DNA from: Thuidium tamariscinum
Lineage: Eukaryota > Streptophyta > Bryopsida > Hypnales > Thuidiaceae
Length of the DNA stretch: 64,000 nt
Direction: 5' to 3'
Assembly (NCBI GenBank): GCA_947034885.2
Contig: OX344751.2
Span: 5,394,001 to 5,458,000, forward strand
A program made the position numbers and the translations under genes. Under the pieces are notes generated by a model. It did no database searches, had not been told where the DNA came from, and saw only the letters and a list, made by a program, of their open reading frames with translations. Shown here piece after piece: positions 23,798 through 36,750 of this stretch; position 1 is the stretch's first letter; every line of letters starts with the position of its first letter.

Positions 23798-26700
23798 TGA
23801 CCCTATTCCTATTAAGGAAAAAAAATTTACATGTTTTTTCACACATTAAAAAAATATTGATTTCTTATAGTAATGTCCCTTCCAACTCCTCTTTAAAATT
23901 TGTATGTAACTTTCAATTGCAGGCCCAAAATTTCAAATAGGTTTTTGAAGATGAAATTTAACTTGATTTTCTACTTTAACTTAGTTCAATGTTTTTAAAA
24001 AATGATATTCTTCTATGTCTAAATGAGGTCTAAAATTCTACTTTAAGCAATTGAATTTATACTAATCTTAATTGACATATCCAACATAAGTTGTTTTACA
24101 ACATACCACTTGACTGGTATGAAAAGTGTGCCTTTCATTTCTTAATTTTAAAAATAAGTGACTTTGAAACTTTGTAAGGTATTTGATTAATATTTTGTTT
24201 CTTCATTTTTAATGTTGAATTTTTTGAAGTTATTTTTTATAGCATTCATCCTTTTGTTTATACTTTACTCAAAAATTTGACACCAAAGAATTCAAATTGC
24301 TATTTACAAACAACATACACTATTTTGGGCACTATTTTCATATTTAATGCCACTTGCTCCTTATCTTTTGATGGGATGTAGAATATTTCACATTGTTTCA
24401 CTGGTCACATAGTCAAATATTAATTTCTCCTAACATCAATTTGGCCATCTAAATTTATTATATATAAGTTTCAAATTGATTTTTTTACGGAATGAGAATA
24501 TGTAATGTCTATCAATGTGAAATATCACCATAAGTTTCATGAAGATATATTATTGTTATTAGTTTATTACAAAAATAAAATATATAATAAAAAAATTCCA
24601 TGAAAGTAAAGATTATTTTGAAGCTAGGGGAGTTCATTTAGTACATTTTCAAAACTACATTTGTCACAATATATATAGGGTTTTATTTGCTTGAAATAAA
24701 ATTTATAAAGAACTTCTAAGTAAATTTGGAAATATTGTTGGAAGGAAATTCGATATAAATTATATAGGTAGCCCATAAATGTAGGCCATTCAAAATTTGT
24801 ACATCTAATTAAGGGTTTGCAAAATTGAATCTTTAGTACTATATTTTGTACAATATATTGTAGACAATAAATTGCATTTATGGCTACGTCCCTACAAGAT
24901 TTTGATGGATGAAATTCCTCATATATTCTAGCAAGAGTTGCATATTTTTATTTCAGTTGCATTTTTATGAAAGGTAAATTCCTCCCAAATAGTAGAATAT
25001 CTGTTGTTTTTAGGTTATTTTGTTGTTAGGTTGGTGGCTTGAAACTAAGCCAAATAGACAACCTACTTGTATTCTATTCGGCAATTTGTGATTGTGTGGG
25101 ATTGTTAGATGCAATACAAAGTTCAATTCTTTCAACAATCTTTTAGGAAGGCATTTGGTTAATGTAAGAATCTTCTAGAAAAAATGAATCATATTTTTTT
25201 CTATTGAAGAAATAAGTTTTGTTCATATTGTAGGAATAAAAATGGAATTGATGTTTAAACCAAATTTCTTTCAAACTTTTGGAACCCTCTAAAAATTAAA
25301 TATGAATTTGTAAAGGTGATCAATATTGGTAAAAGAAATGTACATCTCAAGAACATTGAAGAAAACAAAATGTAATTATGCATCATGATTACAATTGTTA
25401 GAAAATGTCCAATGGACACATGAAAATGAATTTAATCCTTTATTCTCCTTATTCTTTTGCTTTCACCTTACTTTTTTTTTCCATAAATAATGTATTATAA
25501 TAAAATTTTCATTGAATTTTGATTTATAATTAATGATAAACAGCCCTAATATAGACTATTTTTTAAATTAGATAATTATAGGGAGAATTTTAATTTGACC
25601 TTGGAGGTAAATAGCCCCTTGAAAAATCCCTCATGGCTACATGTGGTGCACAAAAGTTGCTAGGAGTGACCTCTCCAAGTTTTCAAAGTACTAATAGCAA
25701 ACGAGACTATTGCTTTACAAATAACTATTCTTTCAATACATTAAACAAATTTAGTTATTATAACCTTGAAAATAAATTACTATCAAACTTGAATTAGCTC
25801 TTTATATAATTAAATTTTAATATAATTGAATGACAAAATCTTGATGCTTTTTGTATGTGATTTTTATTGCCTAAATGTTGATATTTTCAATATTTTTGGT
25901 AAAACAATGAAATAATCTTCATATTTTAAGAATTTTATGTAACAATATTATATCAATTATAATTTGTCAAAATAACATAATCATTTCCAAAAATAAAGGT
26001 TAAAATGAAAATGATGATTTCTATTGTTTATTTAAATTTTACTTTAGTGAAATTAAAAAATACAAATGAAAAATTGTATAATTTAGATCTAACTTGTGTT
26101 AGAATGCATGGAAAGTCTGTAACTGCAATAATTTATTTTTGTAGTAGTTTTTAATTAGATTTTTCTAGAATGGAATGGAAAAACTTATTTTTTGACATTT
26201 TAAAGTCAATACAAGAAATAGACATAGAATACTAAAAATATAATTGAATTCAATATTCAAATTTTGTGATCAGTCATTCCAAATGTAATTTCAAATTTGA
26301 AAAGTTCTTCATTTGAGGATAAACTATATGTTTTGATGCTTTCATCTTTAAGAAACCTTCTTTGAAGATATAAATAAAAATGCCAATTTTCTATAATAGT
26401 TAACATAAATGAAGTAGAAGTTGTTCATTTGAAGTTCTAGAATTGACTTTAAATTGCCACCACTAGTAACATTGGCATACCCTTACTAGAAGTACAACTC
26501 TAATTTCTACTAATTTTATGGGAAAGCACCAAAAAATCACTACCTTACAACTACCACCACCTATGAATGACTTTGAAGGAGCTTTGAAAGGTGACAAAAA
26601 GAACTACTATACCCTCTACAATCACCATGATTTTCTAACTTTCAAAAGCATCCAATCAGAAGAAGCATCTTTTGCTTCAAAAGTGGCTATCTAATGGTGA

Positions 26701-27745
26701 ATCTAGTAGCAAAAAAGAAGATATCTTATGCTTTCAATTTGAAAATTCACAAAATATTACATACTAAGAGTGTCAAGAAATTATGAAATGACTTAGGTTG
26801 CATTCTTTTCAATGTAGCTAACAAACTTATCAAAACAAAATTAGAATTTGACTAGACAGAATGGTAGAATTGAAAAAAATGATGTGCTTGGACGCTAATA
26901 CCAGCCTTAAATTAGACAGATCTAGACCTTAATACTATACAAAAAAATTATTTACCAATGAGGTAGAAGGCTCTTTTGCATTCTTGAAGAAGAAATCCTT
27001 CTAGTGAATAAAATTGTTTGGTGTGGCTCTTTAGCCAACTCCATCCTTGAAATACTTGATAAATCTCTCCAAAGCATTTAACAAAGGATGGGATGAACTA
27101 GCCCTTGTTCCTCCAAGCCACTCTAAGGATGCTTGTAGAAAAAGCCCTTTATTTTGTGCCATGATTAGGGTATGTTCTTGACCTCTCCTAATATGGGGGC
27201 TTTGATTGAAAATATGAATCTTGAATTTGCAAACTTGATCATACATGGAAAATATAAAATTTCAGCGTTTTCTTGAGAGGATGAACGAAGGGTTAGTTCA
27301 CCCCGGCCCTAACAAAGGACACTATAATGCTTTTCAACATGGGAAGAACCATTGCTTGGTTATACATGTACGACCTTCAAGTGAAATTTTCTAAAGTAAA
27401 AGTAAGTAAGTTGTTATTGCAATGGAATTATTTTTTTTTGTACCATTGATTATTGTATGTGTAGGTCTATTTTGGCAAGTTAGGCCGAAATAGTTTACTT
27501 TTCCCAATTCAACAATTTGGCAAGCAAATTAGAATTTTTTCGTTTTCGGCACATTACGAGGACATTCTAATTTTGGAGTGATTCTTTCTATTCACGGGTA
27601 ATTGTGTTCCTTTTTCTATTTTTTTTGAAAAATAATTTTTTCATATTTTTTGAAATAGTTGTAAATAATTTTTAAAATTTCAACATTTTCCAAATTTTCC
27701 CGAGTTATTTATGAAACTGTAGATAATTAAAAAAGTAAAAGTAAA
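23798..27745. other. AT-rich intergenic spacer
   Basis: About 4 kb with no supported gene. A minus-strand frame at 27031-27246 (71 codons) is slightly more protein-like than its surroundings but has no ATG-anchored partner exons and no family that I recognise. Confidence 0.55.
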
Positions 27746-27749
27746 TTCT

Positions 27750-27930
27750 TTGAGACCGACCATTCCGTCAGTTCCTTCTTCCACCTTTTCCCTTGTTTGA
27801 GGTACATTCGATTCGGAACCAAAGAATCCACTTGAGTATACATCCTTAATTTAAAAATGGATGATAAAATGACAACGAATGTACCAAACATTCCCAGCGG
27901 GCAAACGGACGGAGTCGGACTGAAGATCCC
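27750..27930. repeat. Decayed inverted repeat
   Basis: Left-arm words GGTACATTCG (near 27800) and CCGACCATTCCGTC (near 27757) face CGAATGTACC (near 27878) and GACGGAGTCGG (near 27909). The pairing is broken by mismatches and indels. It looks like an old foldback transposon just upstream of the CLPTM1-like gene. Confidence 0.5.
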
Positions 27931-29342
27931 ATCCACGTTCATCCGTCGGCATCGTCGGCGTCTTCTCGTCGCTCACCTTCTCGTCGCATCATCTTCTCGT
28001 CCCCGGCTCGTGCCGCCCCTGCCCCCTCGCTCGCTTGCTGCGGGCCTGCGCCGATCATCATCGTGCCCACCTTCCAACGCCCGTGATCTACGCGCCGTGT
28101 CTTTGTAACATCAACATCAAAGCGCCGCAGGACAAGCTTACGCAATTTCAACTTGTTGTGGTACGCCTGTTCTCGCTTTCACGACGTTTTTTTTCACGAC
28201 TTGCCCGGGTTTGGTGTCTTTCACGAACGAGCGAATCAATTGTTTCTCCATGTGCGGTTCTTGCAAGCATTGCTTTTGTTGCATGAGGTCACGCCCTTGG
28301 AGTCAGTCTCGAGTGAATCAGTGCATCATGTGTTCGATTTCCTTTTTTGGTTTCCTCTGGTGGTTTTGGCCGAGTCTTGATTCGAAGGATAGTTTTCAGC
28401 GCTGGCGCTTTTACTTCATGTCACCAGCCTTATTTTTAAATATTGCGTGTGAGAGATTGTGAGTGTTACATGAATTTTGTGATTGAACGAAGGGGCTCGT
28501 TTTCTACGTTTTGGGCCATGTTTTTTTTACAGTTACGTCGCCTCTGAATTCAGGGGAAACTGCTTGGTGGATGTTTTTTTTTTCCCATTTTGATCGAATT
28601 ATCGAGTGGGAGTGGGTGGGAGAGGTATTGTGATACGAATTTATTGATCAAGTTGTGATGCTTGTTTTTTGAGGTTGTGGAAGACGGTCATTTACATTGG
28701 TGCGATTTTAGGTTTTGTTTCGGTTGTGATGCATGTCTTGTTTTCAAGGAGACTTTGAGGCACGTAAAAAGACGTGAGACACTTTTTTCCGTGCTAGGGT
28801 TTTCTGTTTAGACGATCTTTGCAGCTGGTGGTTAGTCTGTGCTTTTCTTTTAATTCTCTAGGGTTTTAAGCTTGGGAGATGATTTTTCTTGTGCCATTAG
28901 CAGTGAATCCGTGTTAGTATGCTGGGTTGCACCATGTTCATTCCGTCGGAGTTAATTTCTTCAGAGCTTGGAAGAGTTTTTTGTAAATAGACGAGATTTG
29001 AGAATTGAGCCAACTGCAGCTGTGAGCTTATTTCGGGAGCCGGGGTTTAAGGGGTATGATCTTAGTTTAGCTGCACTACTAGGGCACTTCTATATCTATG
29101 AGCATCTCCACACGGTTCATGAGATAGGTTTACAGAGGTTCCATCCTTGATTTAGCAGAGTGTTGTTCCTGGATATTGATCATTATGACGTGGTTGGATA
29201 ACTTGATTGTTCCCTGTTGTTAGGTTATAGAAATCAATTCTGGCTAACCACTTCTCTCTGACCTTTTTTTAAATGTACATGTTCTGCAGCAAGAAAACCA
29301 GTCTCTTTTATTCTGATTTAGCAAGTGCTTGTACTGTCAGCA
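27931..29342 (+). promoter_or_regulatory. Promoter, 5' UTR and probable leader intron of the CLPTM1-like gene
   Basis: A GC-rich island at about 27930-28130 is followed by T/G-rich sequence typical of a plant leader intron. A pyrimidine stretch ends in GTTCTGCAG at 29281-29289, about 50 bases before the ATG, and is a plausible leader-intron acceptor. The start site and donor cannot be fixed by eye. Confidence 0.5.
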
Positions 29343-32300
29343 ATGGCGCCTCCCCAGGCGCCAGCCACTGAGGTGGCGCAAGCTAATCAACAAGCACCGC
29401 AGAGCTGGACCGGTTCATTAGCTGGTTTTGTGCGCATGGCCGTCTTCTGGTACTTTGCGATGCAGATCTTTGGTCCCAAGAAAGTCACGAATCCGGATCT
29501 TCTTACTAGCAATCTTTTTACCAAGGGCGAGAATTTGGTAGTTCTTTATACCTGTTATCTGTTTTTGTTGTACTACTTGTGTACATATTAGTGATTTTCT
29601 GGTTATACCGTGACAAGGCGTGTGACAGCTTGGGTGCTCTACATTTTGTCTATTGTTTTTCGAAGCATCATAATGTTCAATTCCGTGACAAGGCGTATGA
29701 CAGCTTGGGTGCTCTACATTTTGTCTATTGTTTTTCGAAGCATCATAATGTTCAATTCCAAAGATTGGATGTGAGTTCATTAGTGACATATTTGGAGTAT
29801 AGGTGGGTTAGGCCTTCTTTAATCGAGGCTGCATTCACTTTCAACATTTTATGGTAGAATTTCTTAATACTGGTTCGGGCTGCGAGAGCGGTGCCAAAGC
29901 GAGGCACACTCTGAATACTAGTTTCTATTGTTCTACCTATGAAATAGGGAATTTAATTTTTGGGGAAATCGTTCTTTGATGCAGGACCTTTGGGTGTACG
30001 TATCCGAGAAATCAGAATATACTTTTGGAAATGACGAGGCCTTGGTGTGGCATGAAACAAATATCCCTTACGCTGTTTGGACCCCAGATAGTGTTCGTCG
30101 CAAAACCTTCACATATTATCCATCGGAGGCAGTTCAGCGAAATGGTACCCTGTATTCCCATGTGTTTTTTGCAAGATCAGGCTTTTCTCCCGATCCTGCA
30201 AGTCCGGAATACGTGCCTACGTCTACCTTCAGTAGACGCCACGGTAAGGTTTTCAAACATCGAAGTCATTTGCATCAATTTTCATTTCCGGAGGCTGTGG
30301 TCATGGATTCCTTCTGGTCGTGAAGTTTTTGGAGCGATGACCTTTGCATGGTTTTTGAAATACTATCAAATATAGGCTGCCTGATCTCGCATTGAATTTT
30401 GGGTCATTGATGATCAAAAAGAAAATAACCCTCGACACTGGAAAGATCATGATAATCACATACCAAATAGCTATGCTTTTGTGTGCTTGATAACATTCCC
30501 CTAGTTTTGGCTTCTATTATGACAATAGCTGATATGGATTTCTATAGTATTGCTTAGGTTAGCCACATTATTCCAGTATGTTCAGAATGAAATCTCTGTA
30601 TTGTGGCATGTTCTCGTAGTACTTATACTGACTGGGACTGTTGGTCTATGTCTTATATATACGCTGTCGTTGCAGCATTTGTTGTCTACTTTCCGAAACC
30701 TAAAGTTGACACACGGAAGAGTCTGCTCTCAAAGGGTGAGAAGGAAAATTTTACAGAGGTCAGCATTGCACCCAGCTTAAAGGACTTTCAACTTTGTCTT
30801 AAGTATTATAAGTATTATTGTATGGACTTGAAAGGAGAAGACGGTTTATCGATTGTTATGGTCCTTCTTCGGCATCTGATTGTTGCCTGATGAAGGGTTG
30901 TGGTTGAAGGACCTACTTGACTGGATTTTCGGGGTTTTTTCTTGTTATCGTGGTGTTTTGTTTAGCCACTTTTGGAAGCACCCGCAGAAGAAGTGGAAGA
31001 GAGTCCTACTGAATGGGTGTCGTTTTTCAAGACCAATGTGACCATTAACTTGGTAGAGGATTTCACTAGGTATGCTATTGCTTTGTGACGCGTATAGTGC
31101 AGAGTTGTTTCTTTCACAAATACCGTTAATTCATCATCCGCTACTGAAAACGTTTCCGTTTATTGTTGTTATTGTTCTAGCCTACTGTGTTCGCTATTGG
31201 AGTATTTGTATTGATTTGGAATTTCAGGATTTACTCGGTAGTTCTTTTCTCTTACCACACGATGTTCCACATTGCAGGTACCCGAGAGGTGGTGCCCCAC
31301 CACATATTGCTGATCGTATCCACTCACACTACTACTAGCGCCTCCACTCAGACTGCGCGTCCTTGTCCGTGAGATAGTTGTGACCTTCAGATGTTTTTTT
31401 GATTTTTTGTTTTAAAGTCTTATGAGGAAATAGTCAAAAGGTGAGCAACGCAATGCAATATTAAATAGTTTACCATGTTGACGAAGGAGTGAGCACAAGA
31501 CATTTCTCCTTAATATGCAACTCCAGACCTGGCTTTTGATGAGAAAAGCGGTGATTATTATCCAACGGTGTTTTTCAACGAGTTTTGGTTGCTGAGGGAC
31601 AAGTTTATTCGTCTTAATGATACTGTCAAAGAGCTAGCAGTGAACATGGAGCTTGGTCCGATTAGTCTTACTAGGTGGCAACTTTATATGCAAATTGACC
31701 AATCTTTTCAACTTCATAAGTCATATGGCAGCATGATGGATGGTGAAGCTGATGAGCTCAAGGTAATTGGTCCTTGAGGTCACTTCAAAGTCTGGAGTGT
31801 TCAAGTTGCACTATCTAACTTTGGAAAGTCGTATGCAAGAATTTTCTCGAAGTTTGATCGAATGTTTGAACCTTTTTTTTACATCTCAAATTCACACACT
31901 TTAACATACGACACTTTCCGTATACTTGATTTCTAAATTTTTAAATTTGTTTTTTGGACTGCTATTGATCTGCTTCTTGCTGTGCAGAGAGTCTTTTTGG
32001 AAGGAAATCCTTATCTTCTTGGGCTGACGATGTGTGTTTCACTCCTCCACACCGTCTTCGATTTTTTGGCATTTAAGAATGGTAAAGATTACTGGATCCT
32101 ATGGTGATCCATGTAACAGATGTGGGTGTTACCTTTATTCCTGTCATTTGTATTATGCGATACTTGAATGTTATATGGTGGAATTTGTTAGTGAAATTTT
32201 ACTTGTGAAGTTTCGCTTGCTCGGCATTTGACTGGCTACCATCATTGTGCATACTTGTGATCTGCCTTCTTCAAATAAGTACCTGATGAGAGCAACTTTT

Positions 32301-33673
32301 GTGATGCAGACATTCAATTTTGGAACAAGAATAAGTCTATGGAAGGATTATCAGCACGGTCCGTTGTAATCAACTTCGCGTGCCAGTTCATTGTGTTTTT
32401 GTACTTGCTCGACAATGAGACGTCGTGGATGATCATCATCAGCGCTGGTTTGGGTTGCTGCATTGAGTTCTGGAAAATCGGGAAGGCCATGCATATAGAG
32501 GTATCAACCGCATGAATTTCTTTCTCTCTATGCTGTTGGCATTGCAAGAGTCTTGGATGCCGATTGAGTATTTCATGTGCAAGAAATCAATATATAGGTA
32601 CAGAAGGTTAAAGTGTTTTTTTCTGTCATGAAATGTTGTCTTAGATGAACGTCCGCTGATACTTGATTTCCTGTCGTTGGATTGTGCAGATTGATCGTAG
32701 TCGTGGATATCCCATTCTTAAATTCAGCGATCGACAGTCATATGCTGGAAACAGGACAAAGGAATACGACGATTTGGCGATGAAGTATCTTTCTTATGTC
32801 TTATATCCTCTGGTTGCTGGCTTTGCTATCTACTCACTTATGTATGAACGCCACAAGAGCTGGTACTCGTGGGTGTTGGGGTCCTTGACAAGTTGTGTAT
32901 ATACGTTTGGTAAGTTCCTGGTCACCTTTAGTTTACATTTGGTATTCTTTTGAGGTGTTTTTGATCTTGTTTACTTACTGAGTCAACCCACACTGGGTTC
33001 ACCCTCATGCTTTATGACTGCTCCCGGGCACTTATTGGGTACTAACCTGTTGATGTATGCCACATGAATGCAGGGTTTATAATGATGTGTCCACAACTTT
33101 TCATCAACTACAAGTTGAAGTCAGTGGCTCACATGCCTTGGCGACAAATGACCTACAAATTCCTCAACACGATCATTGACGACCTGTTTGCTTTTGTTAT
33201 AAAGATGCCCCTCCTTCATCGCTTGTCTGTATTTCGAGATGGTAAGCTTCCTATTTCTGAGTCAAAAGTAAAGCCTTACTAAGTGGTTAACTTGTAGTTT
33301 GCTGTCAGGGAAAGGGGACATAAATTTTTTTGTGAGTTGTGCTGACAAACGCAATTTTTCGGTATGTGCAGATATCATCTTTCTTATCTACGTGTATCAG
33401 CGCTGGGTGTACCCAGTGGACAAGAAGCGTGTCAATGAGTTTGGATTTGGTGGAGCTGAAGAGAAGGCTCCGGAGGCAGGGACAGGTCTTCTGGAAGGAT
33501 CGGAAGCTGCACTGGGTGACAGAGCTGGGGAAGATCGGGTAGATGCCCCGAGAGCGGGTATCACCGAGGATTCCATTAGTAAGACAGCTGCAGGTGTAAG
33601 AAGTGGGAAGGACAAAAGTGCTGTACCGGCAGCAGGTTCAACCTCTACGAAAGAGGATAAGAAGAGCTCTTAG
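29343..33673 (+). CDS. CLPTM1: CLPTM1-family multipass membrane protein
   Basis: Homologue of cleft lip and palate transmembrane protein 1, an ER-membrane family conserved in eukaryotes. Exons: 29343-29537, 29985-30243, 30676-30758, 30966-31069, 31278-31315, 31527-31762, 31988-32081, 32310-32500, 32690-32909, 33074-33241, 33372-33673. They sum to 1890 nt, 629 aa, with all phases agreeing. An N-terminal hydrophobic stretch (about residues 30-43) precedes a large non-membrane region with YPTVFFNEFWLLRDKF and GPISLTRWQLYMQIDQSF. Hydrophobic segments follow at about 312-333, 352-368, 375-393, 429-448, 454-482, 498-513 and 531-544. Family signatures include SVFRD-type and YPVDKKRVNEFGF blocks. The last ~80 residues are Ala/Gly/Glu-rich and probably disordered. 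The gene appears intact. Confidence 0.96.
29608..29757. repeat. 75-bp tandem duplication in intron 1 of the CLPTM1-like gene
   Basis: Two adjacent copies, 29608-29682 and 29683-29757, begin CCGTGACAAGGCG and differ at about one position (TGTGACAG versus TATGACAG). The near-identity shows a recent duplication. Confidence 0.95.
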
Positions 33674-34300
33674 CAAATTTGTTTGCTTTCTTCCCCTCTT
33701 TTTGTTCATATTTGTAATCAAACACATAATTATCTTTGGTTCCATCTAGCCGTCTCCGTTGTTGTATCGGCTTTTTCCCGTATCCAGTGAGTGCTCCATA
33801 CACAAGGTCTCAAATTCCTCTATTAGTTGGAGCGCGCTACCTCGTGGCATGGCCGGTTCCAATATTGGAGAAGTTAGTAATCTGGAGGCATCGCTGGGAA
33901 CTGAGGGTTCCATTAAAATTTGACTATTTGTGACATGGTTGCAGACCTACTGTAGCTTGCCAGGGGCATTACCCCTTCAGTGCCTGTGGGTGTTTGGCCA
34001 TCCACAGCCAAATACAACCTCTGCGCACAAACCAGTTTGAAATTCCTTGTCGCTGCACAATTTCGAAAGGTAATTATAGGAACTTAAGAGGAAATTTCAG
34101 TTGCACATCATTGCACAAGGAGTTTTAGGAGGATCTAAATGTGATAATGATATACAAAATAGTCAAAAATAGATACACAGAAGGGCGCAATGGTCTTTGA
34201 ACCCAAATTCTCTCAATTAAGTTTGAACGGGTCCATGGTGTAGTAAGTAGCTACAACGTGAGAACACCAAAGATCTAAACTCTCCCTGAGCATCTGAGGC
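33674..34300. other. Spacer between convergent genes
   Basis: Contains the 3' UTRs of the CLPTM1-like gene (+) and the repeat-protein gene (-). No other gene is seen. Confidence 0.5.
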
Positions 34301-36640
34301 TTAGCTCTGCGAACGCCGGGAGAGCCGCAGAGGCGAAGGACCAACAGGCAGATCATTCTTGTTAGTGAAGGAACACAGAAACGGAGTACAAGACCGAATC
34401 TGAAGCGAGCAGCCCCCCAAACTAAAATTCCTTCTCTTCTTATCTCTAATTAGTACTTCATCAGCTTTGCCGAAACTAGAACTTCTACGATGGCTCCTGG
34501 ACTTCCTTCTAATCTTATCACATGGTTTCACTATTTCGTCACCTTTGTCGAAGCTTGTTTCACTATTGCTCCTAAAATTGCTTCTATTCTTATCCCACAG
34601 TGTTACTAATTCATCAGCTTTGCTGAAGCTTGCCGTACTATTGTCCCTAAAATCGCTTCTATCCTTATTCCATGGCGTTTCTAATTCTGGGATTAATTCA
34701 TCAGCCTCGGTGCTTCCCCGAGATTTGCTTCTATTCTTATTCCTTGGCGTTTCTAACTCATCAGCTTTGCCAAAGCTTGTTGCCCTCGAGTTGTTTCTAT
34801 TCTTATTCCTTGGCGTTTCTAACTCATCAGCTTTGCCGAAGCTTGTTGCCCTTGAGTTGTTTCTATTTCTATTCCTCGGCGTTTCTAACTCATCAGCTTT
34901 GCCGAAGCTTGTTGCCCTTGAGTTGTTTCTATTTCTATTCCTCGGCGTTTCTAACTCATCACCTTTGCCGAAGCTTGTTGCCCTAGAGTTGCATCTTCTA
35001 ATCTTATTCCTCGGCGTTTCTAACTCATCAGCTTTGCCGAAGCTTGTTGCAGAATAGTTGCGAAGTTCAAACTCGGGACGCAATTGCTGGCCATGTTGTA
35101 GTGAGCTTGGTGACACCCTGTTGTTCCTTCCAAAGCTCCGGCCTCCTGATACCAGAAACTCCCTCTCTGTCGACGTACTGACACTGAACCGCGATTTTGT
35201 GTGAGTCTTTCTGCTACTTCTGTAGAGAACGAAATCTATGTCCGAGGCGTTCGAGAACGAGTTTGACCGCGTCTTCTTCATCTTCTTCGTTGCCATGTTG
35301 AGGTTTAGCTCTTGTCGCATCTGCAAGGATGGCAGGTTCATTGCGTCAGGTTGATTATTTCCTGTCACCGGGAGAATATGTAGCTCTGGTCACCGGGTTG
35401 CCATTAGTTCCTCTTTACTTTCCGGTTCGGCAACTGGAAATATTTGGGTGCTGCCAGTGCAAAATCATCTGGGAAACTTCTGATATTGAGGAGCGGCAGT
35501 CTCGCAGCGTGTGTTGGAAAGGGTTCAATTCTTTTGATAGTTCAATCACTTATCTGAAACAGTTCTTACTTCGAGGAAAACTCTAGATAACATCAAAATG
35601 CTTAAGAGTTTGTATTCATCGGAATCGCCGCTTGTTTTGCACAAGATTTACACTCCCAGTTTGAATGAGTTAAACGCAGTTTGAACGAGGTGAAGGTAAA
35701 CAACCTTTCTTATTACATTTTATGCTTCGCACTAGGGTGGCTCCAAAAATCTAGTTGAGGCGATCAATTGTAGAGAATTTCGCAAAACTTTCTGCTAGTT
35801 GGGTATCTACACTACAATTTCTGACGAAAGACAACAGAATTTTCACACAATTGCTACAAATTGTAGTAAAAACATCAAAAATTTATCCTTCAGTTCCAAT
35901 CGACTCGTAGCTAGACCAACACATTTGCAGAAACCTGGCTAAATTTAGCGACTGGCTGCATCCTTCACTCTATTGTCTCACAAACAAACAGTGAAGTGAA
36001 TATTGATCACATTCAACAGGAAAATTGAGCGTACCTGCGTAGATGACGCCGCAAGGGAAGCTCCTCGATACGTCTCCAGTAGCGTCGTCTCTAGTAGCGT
36101 CTTGCTCGAAGTAAAGATGGAAGGATCCTTGGCTCTCGACCTGTTGGAAACACCCACAGTCCTACAGTTTCTCGCATTAACAAGCCTTCCATTATTCCAT
36201 AACAACCTCTCATACTCCAGCAAAAGTTCCTGCTCGGCAACCCCACTTGCTTGCTCACGAACAGGTGACAACGGCGTCTTCGCCACAAGACTCCGCCGAC
36301 GCCGTTGCTTTGATATCAACCTCGAGCCCATCGAATGCGCCTGACTCCGCGCGTAAAACTCCTGCAACAGGCTCTGACGGTAATTCTCAGCCCCATGACT
36401 GGCACCTCGCATGGGCTTGGAGACGATACAGGGCTTGATTTTAGTGGCGGAAGGCTCCCTGCACGGCGTGTGGGGGCGTACGAGCGCTGTGACTTTCTTC
36501 AGGGGGAGCAGGAAGAAGCGATTGCCAGGAATGATACCCACTTCGGGAATACCCCGGCTGGAGGTTTGGTGGAAGTGTGCGAGGCGACGACGGCAACTGC
36601 TTGAAACTGGAGCGTCGTTGTGGTGACGGTGCTTCAACAT
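34301..36640 (-). CDS. Two-exon gene of unknown function with a 22-residue repeat array
   Basis: I do not recognise this protein. Exon 1 is 36035-36640 and exon 2 is 34301-35320. The donor follows a CAG codon (CAG|GTACGC) and the acceptor is TTGCAG|ATG, both phase 0, giving 541 aa. The start at 36640 is the first in-frame ATG; a short upstream ORF lies ahead of it. Residues 1-202 are basic, with HRHH near the start, QRRRRS near 130 and a short possible helix (EQELLLEYERLL). Exon 2 starts basic (KKMKKTRS), then carries about nine copies of a 22-residue unit like SRATSFGKADELETPRNKNR, at first nearly identical and later degenerate, ending in a Ser/Arg-rich tail. No membrane segments are seen. 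Probably disordered; function unknown. That the two exons belong together is inference. Confidence 0.7.
34436..35059. repeat. 66-bp coding minisatellite
   Basis: On the plus strand the words CTCGGCGTTTCTAACTCATC and TTTGCCGAAGCTTGTTGCC recur every 66 bp. Five near-identical units lie at about 34726-35056 and degenerate units continue down to about 34436. The period is a multiple of three and keeps the minus-strand reading frame, so the array encodes the 22-residue protein repeat. Gradients of divergence suggest expansion from the 35-kb side. Confidence 0.92.
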
Positions 36641-36750
36641 GGTGACGGACCTAGCAACGCATTTGGACAGTACGTTTTCTAGAAGAGTTGTTCCATCGAT
36701 GTTCACAAGGAATGTGTTGGAACCTGGGTCTCTGCACTCCAAGGTTGCAT

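Noticed and set aside
27031-27246. 71-codon minus-strand frame
   Set aside because: Slightly protein-like but isolated in AT-rich DNA, with no family that I can name and no partner exons.
34467-35057. 196-codon plus-strand frame, Leu/Ser-rich
   Set aside because: It is the antisense shadow of the 66-bp coding repeat, which keeps several frames open; the minus-strand product has splice support.
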